Assembly (NCBI GenBank): GCA_033852175.1
Contig: JAWSUY010000003.1
Coordinates: 62,001-126,000, forward strand
Direction of reading: 5' to 3'
Source: Agarilytica sp033852175
GTDB lineage: Bacteria > Pseudomonadota > Gammaproteobacteria > Pseudomonadales > Cellvibrionaceae
Length of the DNA: 64,000 nucleotides
Part shown: positions 10,157-18,808 of the stretch, in pieces
Position numbering within the stretch: the stretch's first letter is position 1
How the letters are laid out: every line of letters starts with the position of its first letter
The notes under the pieces: model-generated
Database searches by the model: none
What the model was told of the DNA's origin: nothing
The model's input: the letters and a program-made list of their open reading frames with translations, nothing else
Made by a program: the position numbers and the translations under genes

Positions 10157-10555
10157 ATGAAAGAAATTACTAGGATCAACCATTTAGGTCTTCGCGTAAG
10201 CGATTTGGAGAAAAGCCGAGCCTTTTACGAAAGGCTCGGTTTTGAATTTATTGTTGGTCCAATAGGCCCTGAGCCGGTCGCAATAATGGAGCATCCTTCG
10301 GGCGTTAATATTAATCTTATCTTGAATGCATCCGAAGCGAAAACGCTTAATATACTCATGGATGTTCCTGAAAAATATACAGGTTACACCCATGTTGCTC
10401 TTGAAGTTACCAATTTAGTATCTGTTCAGAAGTACCTGGAGTCAATTGACTGTAAGATAACCGGAGGGCCTATTGTAACGCCCGACGGTGCATCATTTAT
10501 TTTTATCCGAGATCCAGATGCAAATGTTATCGAGTTTCACAAGCCTAATTCTTAA
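10157..10555 (+). CDS. VOC / glyoxalase-like metalloprotein
   Basis: 132-residue vicinal-oxygen-chelate protein with two beta-alpha-beta-beta-beta modules. Likely metal ligands are His in INHLGLRV, His in YTHVALEV and Glu in ANVIEFHK. The module start VSDLEKSRAFYERLGFEF is diagnostic of the fold. ATG at 10157 is chosen over an in-frame TTG at 10145 because the methionine directly precedes the typical KEITRINHLG opening. Lactoylglutathione lyase, fosfomycin/bleomycin resistance and dioxygenase activities share this fold, and none can be picked from sequence alone. It converges on the siderophore receptor gene. Confidence 0.75.
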   Translation: MKEITRINHLGLRVSDLEKSRAFYERLGFEFIVGPIGPEPVAIMEHPSGVNINLILNASEAKTLNILMDVPEKYTGYTHVALEVTNLVSVQKYLESIDCKITGGPIVTPDGASFIFIRDPDANVIEFHKPNS

Positions 10556-10630
10556 TCTGTGAAGCTGCCAAGAGCAATTTCCCCTACGAAGTTAGTCTTG
10601 GTGATCCTCCACGCCTCAAATTCATATGAC

Positions 10631-13204
10631 TCACAGCGTGACAATGAGAGAGGCTGTAATCGTCCGTCCAGCTCCGCGATTTACACGAATGGCTCCTTCC
10701 GAAGAGGATATATAGTCTTCATCAAATAGGTTTTTAATGCTAGTTTTGAGTGCGCTTTTTGAGCCGAATATAGAAAAGGTATAGGACGCCCCAAGCTCTA
10801 CAACAGTATAGCTATTGAGAGTGAAATTATTTTCAGGGTCGCCATATCGATCGCCAATGTAATACCCACCAATATTGATGTCTAGCGGGTTGTCTGAAAG
10901 GTTAAAAAAAGTGTGATTTATAAATAAACTCGCTGTCCTATTGCTAGCAAGAACTGGGGATTTTCCTTCGTACTCCCCTTTTGTGATGATTGGTTTTACG
11001 TAGGAAAATGCTCCAATTAATGATGTATTGCTAAAAGGTTGGTAGTTAAAGTCAATATCTATCCCCCGAGAGGATTGCTCTCCACCGACGGTCGCATTTC
11101 TGAGTTTGTCAATAAAACTGATCTCAACGATGTTGGACTTGTTAATTTTATAAATTGCGGCAGTGGCAATTAATCGATTGTCTAACGCGAGAATTTTTGT
11201 TCCAATTTCGAGTTGTTCTGATGTCTCAGGTTCTGTAATTTTTGTTTCAAAGTCGTCTATTTGATAATTTGCCATAACGGTTTGGCTATAGTTAAAATAC
11301 AGTGAGGCGTTATCTGATGCGTGATAAACCGTTCCTACATCGGTTGAAAGCTCTTTAAATGTCTCTAGGTCTATATATGCCTCAGAAGATTCTTCTGTCT
11401 TGGAGTTTTTATATCTTCCTCCTGCTACGGTGTAGCGGGCTCCAATTGAGGTGATCAAATTACTGCTAATTTCTACGCTGTCTTGTGCGTATATTCCGAA
11501 ATCTGTGTATTCCAATTTTTGATATCGAGAGCTTAGTTCGCCGGTCGCATTTTTGAGGCCTAACTCGTTGACTATTTGGGTTAGGGGATTTGTTGTGTTT
11601 TCGTCAATGAGTGAAAATGACGAGATATCAATACGATCTTCTAAAGTATATTTTTCGAATAATTTTTGACGATACAGATCGCTTCCTATGCTCATGTGGT
11701 GATTTAATCCCCATAAGGATGATGAGCCTTGAGCGATTACTTTAAATAGCTCTGAATTGCTTTTGGCTTCTTCATCGTAAAGACTCCGTAATGAGGCTTC
11801 GCTATCTGTGCCTAGCGACGCGCTGGTTTGCGTCAGCGTTAAAAGGTTATTGACCGTAATAGACGTAACTCCTGGAGAAAAGTCGTCCCTATCGATCACA
11901 ACGTTAGTGTTGGTTAATGAATTTAAGCTGGCTCGAACCCCATGCCTTTTTTCGCTTTGATTAAAATAACTGGCGTTAATATGCCAGGACTTTGACAGGT
12001 CATGTCTTACGTCAAAATTGAACAGTTTAAAATTGGATTTAAACTCTGGCCGTGCTTGGCTGGCGGGTAAATCAATTGTGACGATACTTAACGATTCGCC
12101 TACGGGAACAAACAATATTGTACCTTGCTCCCTCACTTGAGACGTTTCTTGAAATTCTCCGCCAATATTAATTTGTGTGGAATCGCTGACCTGCCACCGT
12201 GCTGTGGGGGCCACAAGTTCTTGTTGTCTTTCTGTAATGTCCTGGAGTTTTTCTTGCCGCTGATTGGTATAGATTAATCGAAAATCTAAAGGGGAGTCTT
12301 TGGGTAATGTGCTGCGCGCTATATCTAGGCTCACAAGATTTTTGTTACCACTGCCGCTGCTTATTTCGATTCGATTATGTGGTTGACTTAAGGGCTTTTT
12401 TCGAATGATGTTGACCACTCCACCAGGCTCTGCTTGTCCATATAGCAGCGTTGAAGGACCTTTTAGTATTTCTACTTTTTCGATGTTCGTCGGTGATATT
12501 TTAGTTCCGGTACTGTTATCAAGGCGAAACCCATCGATATAAGTCGAATTTCGGGGGAAGCCTCTAATAAAAAAGTCGTCATTGCTGCCGGCTAGTCCAT
12601 CGCCTGGCGTAATCCCGCTGCTATTTCGTAAAATTTCCGTCAAGGTTTCGGTGGATTGATCGTTCAGTAGCCCTGAGGGTAATACATTAATAAATCTTGC
12701 TGTGTCAAAAGACGATAAATTACCGTGGACCAGTGAGCTTGTGATGGAGTGATATCGTTGGGGGAAGTGAGTTCCACTAACGATGACTTCTTCGAAAGTT
12801 GGAGCGGCAATATTAAGACCTTCCTCGGAAATGCTCGGAGGGTTGGCTTCTTTTTGCGTTAGGACATATGAGTTGTTTTTTTCAACATAGGCGAAATTCA
12901 TGGGTGACTTAATCAGCAGTCGTTCTAGCGCATCCTCTGAGGTAAAAAAACCGACAATGGCATTCGATGGGTATTCTTCGATTGCCGTACTATTGACGAT
13001 TACCGTAACGTTGGATTGAATCGCGAATTCGATTATCCCCTGCACTAAGGTTTGTCGCGGTACGTCGAAGTAAAAAACTTGTTTTCTGGGGGTTTGGAGT
13101 TCTTTTATTCCCTTACTGCTGGCTGGGTTACTAAATGATGCAAAGACTATGACGGAGAGTAGTATCAGTCGATGTATGAGATTGAGACGGTGATTGGTGT
13201 TCAT
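10631..13204 (-). CDS. TonB-dependent siderophore receptor with STN domain
   Basis: 857-residue outer-membrane active transporter. A signal peptide (about residues 1-30) is followed by a secretin/TonB N-terminal STN domain (about 45-120, with VLTQ at its end), a linker, a plug domain (GVVNIIRKKP and the PSTLLYGQAEPGG segment are classic) and a 22-strand barrel to the C-terminus. An STN domain in FecA/FpvA-type receptors usually signals to an anti-sigma regulator, but no sigma/anti-sigma pair is adjacent. The last residue is Leu rather than the common Phe. Imported ligand is unknown, most likely a ferric siderophore. A TonB protein is encoded at 34.8 kb. Confidence 0.92.
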   Translation of the reverse strand: MNTNHRLNLIHRLILLSVIVFASFSNPASSKGIKELQTPRKQVFYFDVPRQTLVQGIIEFAIQSNVTVIVNSTAIEEYPSNAIVGFFTSEDALERLLIKSPMNFAYVEKNNSYVLTQKEANPPSISEEGLNIAAPTFEEVIVSGTHFPQRYHSITSSLVHGNLSSFDTARFINVLPSGLLNDQSTETLTEILRNSSGITPGDGLAGSNDDFFIRGFPRNSTYIDGFRLDNSTGTKISPTNIEKVEILKGPSTLLYGQAEPGGVVNIIRKKPLSQPHNRIEISSGSGNKNLVSLDIARSTLPKDSPLDFRLIYTNQRQEKLQDITERQQELVAPTARWQVSDSTQINIGGEFQETSQVREQGTILFVPVGESLSIVTIDLPASQARPEFKSNFKLFNFDVRHDLSKSWHINASYFNQSEKRHGVRASLNSLTNTNVVIDRDDFSPGVTSITVNNLLTLTQTSASLGTDSEASLRSLYDEEAKSNSELFKVIAQGSSSLWGLNHHMSIGSDLYRQKLFEKYTLEDRIDISSFSLIDENTTNPLTQIVNELGLKNATGELSSRYQKLEYTDFGIYAQDSVEISSNLITSIGARYTVAGGRYKNSKTEESSEAYIDLETFKELSTDVGTVYHASDNASLYFNYSQTVMANYQIDDFETKITEPETSEQLEIGTKILALDNRLIATAAIYKINKSNIVEISFIDKLRNATVGGEQSSRGIDIDFNYQPFSNTSLIGAFSYVKPIITKGEYEGKSPVLASNRTASLFINHTFFNLSDNPLDINIGGYYIGDRYGDPENNFTLNSYTVVELGASYTFSIFGSKSALKTSIKNLFDEDYISSSEGAIRVNRGAGRTITASLIVTL

Positions 13205-13479
13205 GTATGAAAGCCAGGTTTTGTTGTTGGGTGGGTGCGTTATTATCTGAAGGGTGTTTAACGCATGCTTTAATATGTAATAGGGTAAACGCTTTTTACT
13301 GGTTGCTCGTATCGTTCTTTACCGTGTTGTCTCTATGTTATTTCGGAGTCATCCGGCTAGTAATAATGATTGCTGATTCTGGCTTGTCTTCGTGTAAATA
13401 TCACCAGAGTTCTCGGGTGTGTGATTTTAGACTTACGGTAATAGATTTTCAATAAGGAGGCTAGCGGGAATATCGGAAC

Positions 13480-14322
13480 TCAAAACGGCCAAAACTGCAC
13501 CGGCAATCCCCCCTGCTTAATCAATGAAGCCACATCCATGCTTATGGCAACCCCGGCGTGAACGCAAAAACCACCCCATATCGAGCGAGAGCGCAAAGCC
13601 AATATCCCTAAAAATAGGCCAAAGAGTATGGCTCCGCTTGCTTCCATCCATAGCTTGGGGAAATGAATCATCAGATAGGGAACGCACATAATCCAAACAG
13701 CATTAGCGCCCACAGCTGGCCGTAATGAATTAATAAAAAAACCACGGAAGAAGAATTCTAAGCAGATAAATTGCAGTAGGTATAAAAATTCCCAGGCAAA
13801 AAAGTCAAACCAGCTTCTTCCTGCTTGTTTGTAAAAAGGGTAGTGATTTATGAAATCTTGGCCTTGGCTTACGATGACGATAAAAACCAATATAGGGCTA
13901 AGAAGCAAGACGTAGCCAAGCCAGTGTTTACTGGTATCTTGCCAGCGCCACCCCATATCAAGAAAAGGGGTTTTGAGACCATAACGAATTACAAAAAATG
14001 GTATGACGACGAACCCGACGACATGCCATAAGGTCCACCAAGCGTAGCCGATAAGCCGCCCAAACCCGGTGGCGTTAATCTGAGCAAGCCAAAAATGACT
14101 ATCACGCCCTTGAAGGTTCGATAGTAAGGCTAAGCTCGAGCGAAAGGTGGTGTTGTACTTCATGTAGTGTATGAGCAAAAGACATACAGCGACGCAGGCC
14201 ATGGTGATAAATACGCGTCGAAGTGCTTGAGGCCTGCCTAAGGTGTAAGACGGGGGTTGAGCATCAATTTCATCGAGGGCGACAAAGATATTTTTAGGGT
14301 GTAATCGATGAATAAAGGTCAT
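13480..14322 (-). CDS. CPBP family intramembrane protease-like protein
   Basis: 280-residue polytopic inner-membrane protein of the CPBP (CAAX protease and bacteriocin-processing, Rce1-like) family, with about seven hydrophobic helices. Conserved regions are CLEFFFRGFF (motif 1), YLMIHFPK (motif 2) and FCVHAGVA (motif 3). Motif 1 is normally EExxxR; here the first Glu is Leu, leaving E189 and R193, a form seen in many bacterial members. ATG at 14322 is preferred over a TTG at 14361, leaving one base between this gene and the TauE-like gene upstream and suggesting translational coupling. Substrate unknown. Confidence 0.75.
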   Translation of the reverse strand: MTFIHRLHPKNIFVALDEIDAQPPSYTLGRPQALRRVFITMACVAVCLLLIHYMKYNTTFRSSLALLSNLQGRDSHFWLAQINATGFGRLIGYAWWTLWHVVGFVVIPFFVIRYGLKTPFLDMGWRWQDTSKHWLGYVLLLSPILVFIVIVSQGQDFINHYPFYKQAGRSWFDFFAWEFLYLLQFICLEFFFRGFFINSLRPAVGANAVWIMCVPYLMIHFPKLWMEASGAILFGLFLGILALRSRSIWGGFCVHAGVAISMDVASLIKQGGLPVQFWPF

Positions 14323-14323
14323 A

Positions 14324-15100
14324 TTAATGTAGTGTGCTTGCGTAAATAAGTGAAATGCCAACCAATATGGTTACGATTTGAAATATCGTTTTAATCAGTG
14401 GATTGCCGTATTTAATGGCTATATGGGCACCAAAATATCCGCCGACAACCGAGCCTAATAATAGCATGGGTAGCCATGACCATTTAACCGGGGCTTGTAA
14501 TGCAAGTGTCGTAGCTCCCGCGCCATTCCAAAATAGACCCACCATTATGAGGGTGTAGGCGGTTGCCCTTTTGTAGTCAAAGCCAAACCAGCTGATGAGC
14601 CACATCGTAACAAAAAGGCCTGTGCCGGATGTTAGTGAGCCATTGAACACGCCCAAGATAAACAAGCCTAGGCAGCCGACAAGCATACCCTTGGTGTCGC
14701 GATGTTTGGGTTTGAAGGTGTTGCCGAGCGTTTTATGCAGCAGGGAGTAAGCACCGATACCAATGGTTAATATGCCCAGCATGAGCTTGGCGAGATATTC
14801 AGGTATTTCCAGAATTATATTCGCGCCCAATATTACACCCGGCAGCCCGGAGGCCAGCATCAACAGAGCAAAGCCCCTTTGTACGTGTTTTTCTTGTATG
14901 TGCTTTGCTGTAGCACCGACTCCTAGTGCAACTGTGGCTATTTTGTGGGTAGCTAAAGCGATGACAAAAGGCAGCTCTAAGAAGATGAGGGCAGGGAGTT
15001 GCAGTAGCCCTGTACCGCCGCCAGCCATTGCCGAGAGAAGGTTTGAGATGAGAGATATCGTGAGGAGAATGAGATGTTCGACAATGTCCATGGCGGACAT
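14324..15100 (-). CDS. TauE/SafE family permease
   Basis: 258-residue inner-membrane protein of the TauE/SafE family (DUF81), putative exporters or importers of sulfite, sulfoacetate or other organic anions. It has about eight helices in two repeats. The N-terminal AMAGGGTGLLQLP and the mid-protein FNGSLTSGTGLF are the repeated glycine-rich motifs of the family. The ATG at 15100 lies inside a perfect 9-bp inverted repeat (15081-15103). It is followed after one base by the CPBP gene, so the two are probably cotranscribed. Substrate cannot be inferred. Confidence 0.85.
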   Translation of the reverse strand: MSAMDIVEHLILLTISLISNLLSAMAGGGTGLLQLPALIFLELPFVIALATHKIATVALGVGATAKHIQEKHVQRGFALLMLASGLPGVILGANIILEIPEYLAKLMLGILTIGIGAYSLLHKTLGNTFKPKHRDTKGMLVGCLGLFILGVFNGSLTSGTGLFVTMWLISWFGFDYKRATAYTLIMVGLFWNGAGATTLALQAPVKWSWLPMLLLGSVVGGYFGAHIAIKYGNPLIKTIFQIVTILVGISLIYASTLH

Positions 15101-15103
15101 TGT
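15081..15103 (-). promoter_or_regulatory. Inverted repeat over the TauE-like start codon
   Basis: ACAATGTCC (15081-15089) and GGACATTGT (15095-15103) form a perfect 9-bp dyad with a 5-base loop. On the mRNA the ATG start lies inside the 5' arm, so a hairpin would bury the initiation codon. It could instead be a protein operator or a consequence of the repeated MS/MD coding. Confidence 0.4.
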
Positions 15104-15243
15104 ATCTTAACGGCGTCAATGGGTCTTTTTGTCACGATTCTACAATGGCTTGCTGTGGCGTAGTCCTGAATGAGGAGGAAGTCGTAATATGTTAGTAGAG
15201 CGTAGTTCGTGCTTGTTTGGACTCTCGGGCAGGATGGTTAAGC

Positions 15244-16335
15244 CTAAGCAACAGCGGTTTCTGAACCGTAAAAGTAAAACCCTTTTGATTTGCCCTGTTT
15301 TGCAGTGTTTAGTGCGGTTTCGCACTGAGCTAGGGTTTCAAAGGGGTTATCTCCTTGGAGCCACTCAGCGAGTCCAATGGACGTGGTGACGGGAGGTTTT
15401 ACATTGTAGTAATCCCAGTTTATGTCTTCAATTTCAAGTCGAGCTCGTTCGAGTACGCGTATAACTGCGTGCTTGGGGGATTCTGGTAGTAGTAGGGCAA
15501 ATTGATTTTCGCTGAAGCGAGCGATGGTGTCGCTACGGCGCAATCGACAACTTAAAATGTCAGAGACGGCGCGGATGGATTTTTCTCGCATAGTTTTTAC
15601 ATCGGTTTTTGTGAATGCACCAATCTCAATGATGGCGATGTACAGACTGTTTTTTTCGACCAGCGGGTTACAGGATTCTTGTAAAATATTCGTAAATGCC
15701 TGGCGGTTGGCCATACCTGTAAGCTCGTCCTTTTCGGTTACTTCTCTCAAAAGACCAAAGGCTTTTTTTAACGCTCGATTTTTATCGCGCAACTGACGCC
15801 TGATGTTGGCGACTTCAGCATTGATAATTAAAAATCGCCCTAAGGCTGTGCTAACAACGAGAGCAAATAAATATTTGTCAGTTGCTGAGTTTATTGCGAA
15901 TTGAACGGAGTTTTCGGAGAAGTGAATAATGGTGCCAAAAGATATGCTGACTAAAACCCACGCCAGTATAAAACCTTCACGTTTAAAGTGAAGACTGCCG
16001 TAGGCGAGGGGGATAAATAAGTTTATGGCAAAAACATAAGCGATTTGTGGCGCTAAGGCTAAAGATACTAAGTTGGCAATACAGCCTGCACTGATTTGAA
16101 GTGTTGTAAGTGAGGGGTCACTATACGATTCGCTCTTTCCTGAAATGATCAGACTTAAAAATATTATATTAATAAGAACTGTTAATGAAACGATGACAAT
16201 TACTGCAGGTAATTCGACTTTAGCGAAAAAAAAGAATGCCCCCAATATAGCAATATTTAAGGCGTAATCGGCACTGGCGATTAAGGTTGATCGGGTGCGT
16301 CTTTGTCTTCTACTGTCTAGAATGGATTTATTCAT
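15244..16335 (-). CDS. Membrane protein with degenerate GGDEF domain
   Basis: 363 residues: about six predicted transmembrane helices (roughly 20-180, a MASE-like sensor), a short charged linker, then a GGDEF-fold domain opening with DELTGMANRQAF (203-214). The active-site loop reads SENQF (275-279) in place of GGDEF, so diguanylate cyclase activity is unlikely. The upstream inhibitory site RRSD (266-269) is preserved at the correct distance, as in RxxD-xxx-R-x-GGDEF. Inference: it may bind c-di-GMP through the I-site as a receptor. It has no neighbouring partner gene on this strand apart from the separately placed TauE-like gene. Confidence 0.85.
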   Translation of the reverse strand: MNKSILDSRRQRRTRSTLIASADYALNIAILGAFFFFAKVELPAVIVIVSLTVLINIIFLSLIISGKSESYSDPSLTTLQISAGCIANLVSLALAPQIAYVFAINLFIPLAYGSLHFKREGFILAWVLVSISFGTIIHFSENSVQFAINSATDKYLFALVVSTALGRFLIINAEVANIRRQLRDKNRALKKAFGLLREVTEKDELTGMANRQAFTNILQESCNPLVEKNSLYIAIIEIGAFTKTDVKTMREKSIRAVSDILSCRLRRSDTIARFSENQFALLLPESPKHAVIRVLERARLEIEDINWDYYNVKPPVTTSIGLAEWLQGDNPFETLAQCETALNTAKQGKSKGFYFYGSETAVA

Positions 16336-16472
16336 CGGCTGGAAGGAGCTGCTTAAAATGAAAAAGTTATGTCCGGAGTATAATCAAACGACAGGGGAGG
16401 TGGGGTATTATTTATGTGAAATGTGACTTCCGTATCGGCTCTTGTCGTTTCGATTCTATCGATTCGATATTT

Positions 16473-17744
16473 TTATTGCGTCCAATGGGTTTGAGCGCTT
16501 AAACATTGAGTGATTTTTTGAGCGGGGAAATAATGATTCTGCAAAAAATGAATAAATTTTAGCGTTTTGAATCCGTCAAACCATTCGTGAAAATGTGATA
16601 AAAACATTTCGGGCGTTTTGCATTGCACAAAAGCGTGGGATATAAACTTGTCGAATTGGATCGATTCGATAGCGGCTATAATTTCCGGTGCGAGTGAGTC
16701 TTGGGCTATAGGGCGCCAAACAGCGTTTAAGTCATTATTCTGACACGCAAACCCCGCAAGGTCTTGGGTTGCCCATGTTAGCCAATTTTTTAACGCGCCA
16801 AAAACCTGTGGAGAATAGTATCGATATTCTTCGTTGCTCTCGGTTAGCTTCATAATGTTCTTAACTGCTGGACCTGTACCAAATGGAATGCGTTCGGATG
16901 CGCGGGAGTCCAGTGACACAATGATTTCGGGTGCGTATTGTATAGCCCCTACTTTTGCTAGCTTGTTAAGTAAATAAAAGTCTTCTGCGCCAGGCTTCTT
17001 GGGGAACCCTCTTACTTTGCAATAGGCTTCGGGCGTAAATGCTAGCGTGCTGCCTAAAGTGTAAAAGGCATAGGGTGAGCCGGCCCAAAATAATCCATTG
17101 CGATAATATTTGAGGCCTTGCTCGTAAAGGAGTGTTGCTTGGGACTCGCATGAGCTGTTTTTTCTGTGTGTAAAATCAAAAACACATGCGGAGAACTCTT
17201 GTTTCTGTCTGGGGAGGTTGGGGGCTGGGTTAGCGGTTGTTTTGAGGGAAAAATAATTCTCCGGAAGGTGCGCATCTGCGTCAGTTGAATAAATCCAGGG
17301 AATGTTTAAGTTGCTGTCATGTATAATTTTGCACGCGACATCTGAGCCAGTTTTTCGGGCAAGACCAACCCCTTGCTTGATCGGTATTTGTTGGCCGGAA
17401 CTGAAACGATCAATTACCACTGCATCAAAACAGTCTGTTTGAATAAAAAACAGGTTGTGATGATGTGATTGCAATGTGGCGTCGTTCACTAAGTGATTGA
17501 ATAAGTGATCGTTGTTTGGATTTAGATCTGTGTCTTCGGGCTGGTTGATAACAATGATAACTAATGTGTTCGAAATGTTGGGGTGCTGGTTCAGGCGTTG
17601 GATAAACTGACTGCTTTCGTCAAACGCCGGTATCACCACTGTGTTTTTGTAGTGGCGTGACAATGCAGGCAGGAGGACTTCTACTTTTGAAACCTCTGGC
17701 TCTGCGTAGCGGGACAAATATTTTTCGATGTTTGAGGGGCGCAT
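16473..17744 (-). CDS. GT2-like glycosyltransferase (GT-A fold)
   Basis: 423-residue soluble protein resembling family 2 glycosyltransferases. TVVIPAFDES (about residues 35-44) is the N-terminal nucleotide-binding strand, YSTDADAHLP supplies the DxD-like metal site, and KPGAEDFYLLNKL matches the acceptor-side ED motif. The insertion between the first strand and the DxD is long. No membrane anchor is visible, and no other polysaccharide gene is nearby, so the acceptor is unknown. It stands apart from both flanking genes. Confidence 0.65.
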   Translation of the reverse strand: MRPSNIEKYLSRYAEPEVSKVEVLLPALSRHYKNTVVIPAFDESSQFIQRLNQHPNISNTLVIIVINQPEDTDLNPNNDHLFNHLVNDATLQSHHHNLFFIQTDCFDAVVIDRFSSGQQIPIKQGVGLARKTGSDVACKIIHDSNLNIPWIYSTDADAHLPENYFSLKTTANPAPNLPRQKQEFSACVFDFTHRKNSSCESQATLLYEQGLKYYRNGLFWAGSPYAFYTLGSTLAFTPEAYCKVRGFPKKPGAEDFYLLNKLAKVGAIQYAPEIIVSLDSRASERIPFGTGPAVKNIMKLTESNEEYRYYSPQVFGALKNWLTWATQDLAGFACQNNDLNAVWRPIAQDSLAPEIIAAIESIQFDKFISHAFVQCKTPEMFLSHFHEWFDGFKTLKFIHFLQNHYFPAQKITQCLSAQTHWTQ

Positions 17745-18050
17745 TTTTTTGAAGGATGCTTTCGATAGTTTGTGGTTTTATTTTCGGCTCTAATTAATCG
17801 GCTGGATTTTATTGAGAGCCGCTGAGAACTCGTTACGAAAATTAATTCCCATCTATAACCGTGGTTGTAGATGCAGCGAATTTAAACGGCCATTTTCACA
17901 TCTCTATATATGCTTGTTTGCAATGAGAAAATGCCCGTACCTACTTGTACCTCTCCGTACCGAATAGTGCCAAAGTGGTGCGAATCTAATGGTTTAAATA
18001 TCACCTTGATGCGACTCTGTTTATGGGTAGGAATTGTTTGGTTAGAAGGA
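17745..18050. other. Gene-free stretch between miaE and the glycosyltransferase gene
   Basis: Contains CGGCTCT / AGAGCCG arms about 23 bases apart near 17785-17822 and three GTACC copies at exact 10-base steps (17937, 17947, 17957). Nothing else recognisable. Confidence 0.45.
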
Positions 18051-18623
18051 TTAGTGCAGCGCAGCAATAATGGGAAGTGATTCGCAAATTTTTGCTTCTT
18101 CATCTAATAGCGTATCCAGTCGTTCATTGACCACTGTTTCCGGAAAATAACGCTTGGCTAAATCGATAAATAGATTTTCATGACGGGATTCCGATTCGGT
18201 AATCGCGAGATAAAACTTTTTTAAGTCTCCAGGGGGTAAGGCTTCAGCGACTAAACCAAATCGTTCGCAGCCGCGAGCTTCGATAATCCCGCCAATGACT
18301 AGGCGATCTAGAAAGTAAACGTCGCTGCCTTTGCGCATGTGTTTTCTCAATTGTGCGATGTAGGCGTCTTTTGTGTCCGCGCCCAGAATAATGCCTCTCT
18401 GGGTCATAATCTTGACGACTTCACGGAAGTGGGTCATTTCTTCTATCGCTAAGTCAATCATGGCGTGAACGAGTTCTATCCTGTCGGGATAGTGGGAAAG
18501 CATGGAGGTTGCCATGCCCGAGGCTTTTTTTTCGGCGGCGGCATGGTCGATCAAAAATGCATCGAATTCTTCTAGGATCTTTTGTGTCCACAAAGGTGAG
18601 GTGGCGTAACGAAGTGTAACCAT
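18051..18623 (-). CDS. miaE: tRNA-(ms2io6A)-hydroxylase MiaE
   Basis: 190-residue non-haem diiron monooxygenase that hydroxylates the isopentenyl group of 2-methylthio-N6-isopentenyladenosine at tRNA position 37. Ferritin-like iron ligands are visible: Glu/His in HAAAEKKASGMA, EEMTHFREV, IIEARGCERF and SESRHENLF. Length fits the family. It is divergent from fabV, with which it shares a 185-base intergenic region. The rest of the ms2i6A pathway (miaA, miaB) is not in this window. Confidence 0.93.
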   Translation of the reverse strand: MVTLRYATSPLWTQKILEEFDAFLIDHAAAEKKASGMATSMLSHYPDRIELVHAMIDLAIEEMTHFREVVKIMTQRGIILGADTKDAYIAQLRKHMRKGSDVYFLDRLVIGGIIEARGCERFGLVAEALPPGDLKKFYLAITESESRHENLFIDLAKRYFPETVVNERLDTLLDEEAKICESLPIIAALH

Positions 18624-18723
18624 AATCTAATTTAAAGGGCCTTGGCTGAGTGAAAAGAGTAAAGTGAATTGAAATCACGTGAATAAGGTAAGCGGAATGG
18701 CTCGCACAAAATGATGCTTCAGT

Positions 18724-18729
18724 TATAAT
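18724..18729 (+). promoter_or_regulatory. Possible -10 element for fabV
   Basis: A perfect TATAAT lies 80 bases before the fabV start, in the miaE/fabV divergent region. No good -35 sits at 16-18 bases, so the promoter call is tentative. Confidence 0.4.
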
Positions 18730-18808
18730 GCGGCACTGAAAAAGTGGCCAATTCATTGGCGATAGTATACTTAAAACGCCTGCTAACGGCGTGTATGGCG
18801 AGAAAAAT

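Noticed and set aside
13358..13376. Possible Fur box upstream of the siderophore receptor
   Set aside because: Only the left half resembles the consensus (ATAATGAT); the right half does not, so the match is too weak to claim iron regulation.
13207..13455. 82-residue open frame upstream of the siderophore receptor
   Set aside because: Cysteine-rich hydrophobic translation with no convincing start signal; the region is more likely the receptor's promoter.
17882..18103. 73-residue minus-strand open frame overlapping the miaE 3' end
   Set aside because: Overlaps miaE in another frame and has no recognisable features.
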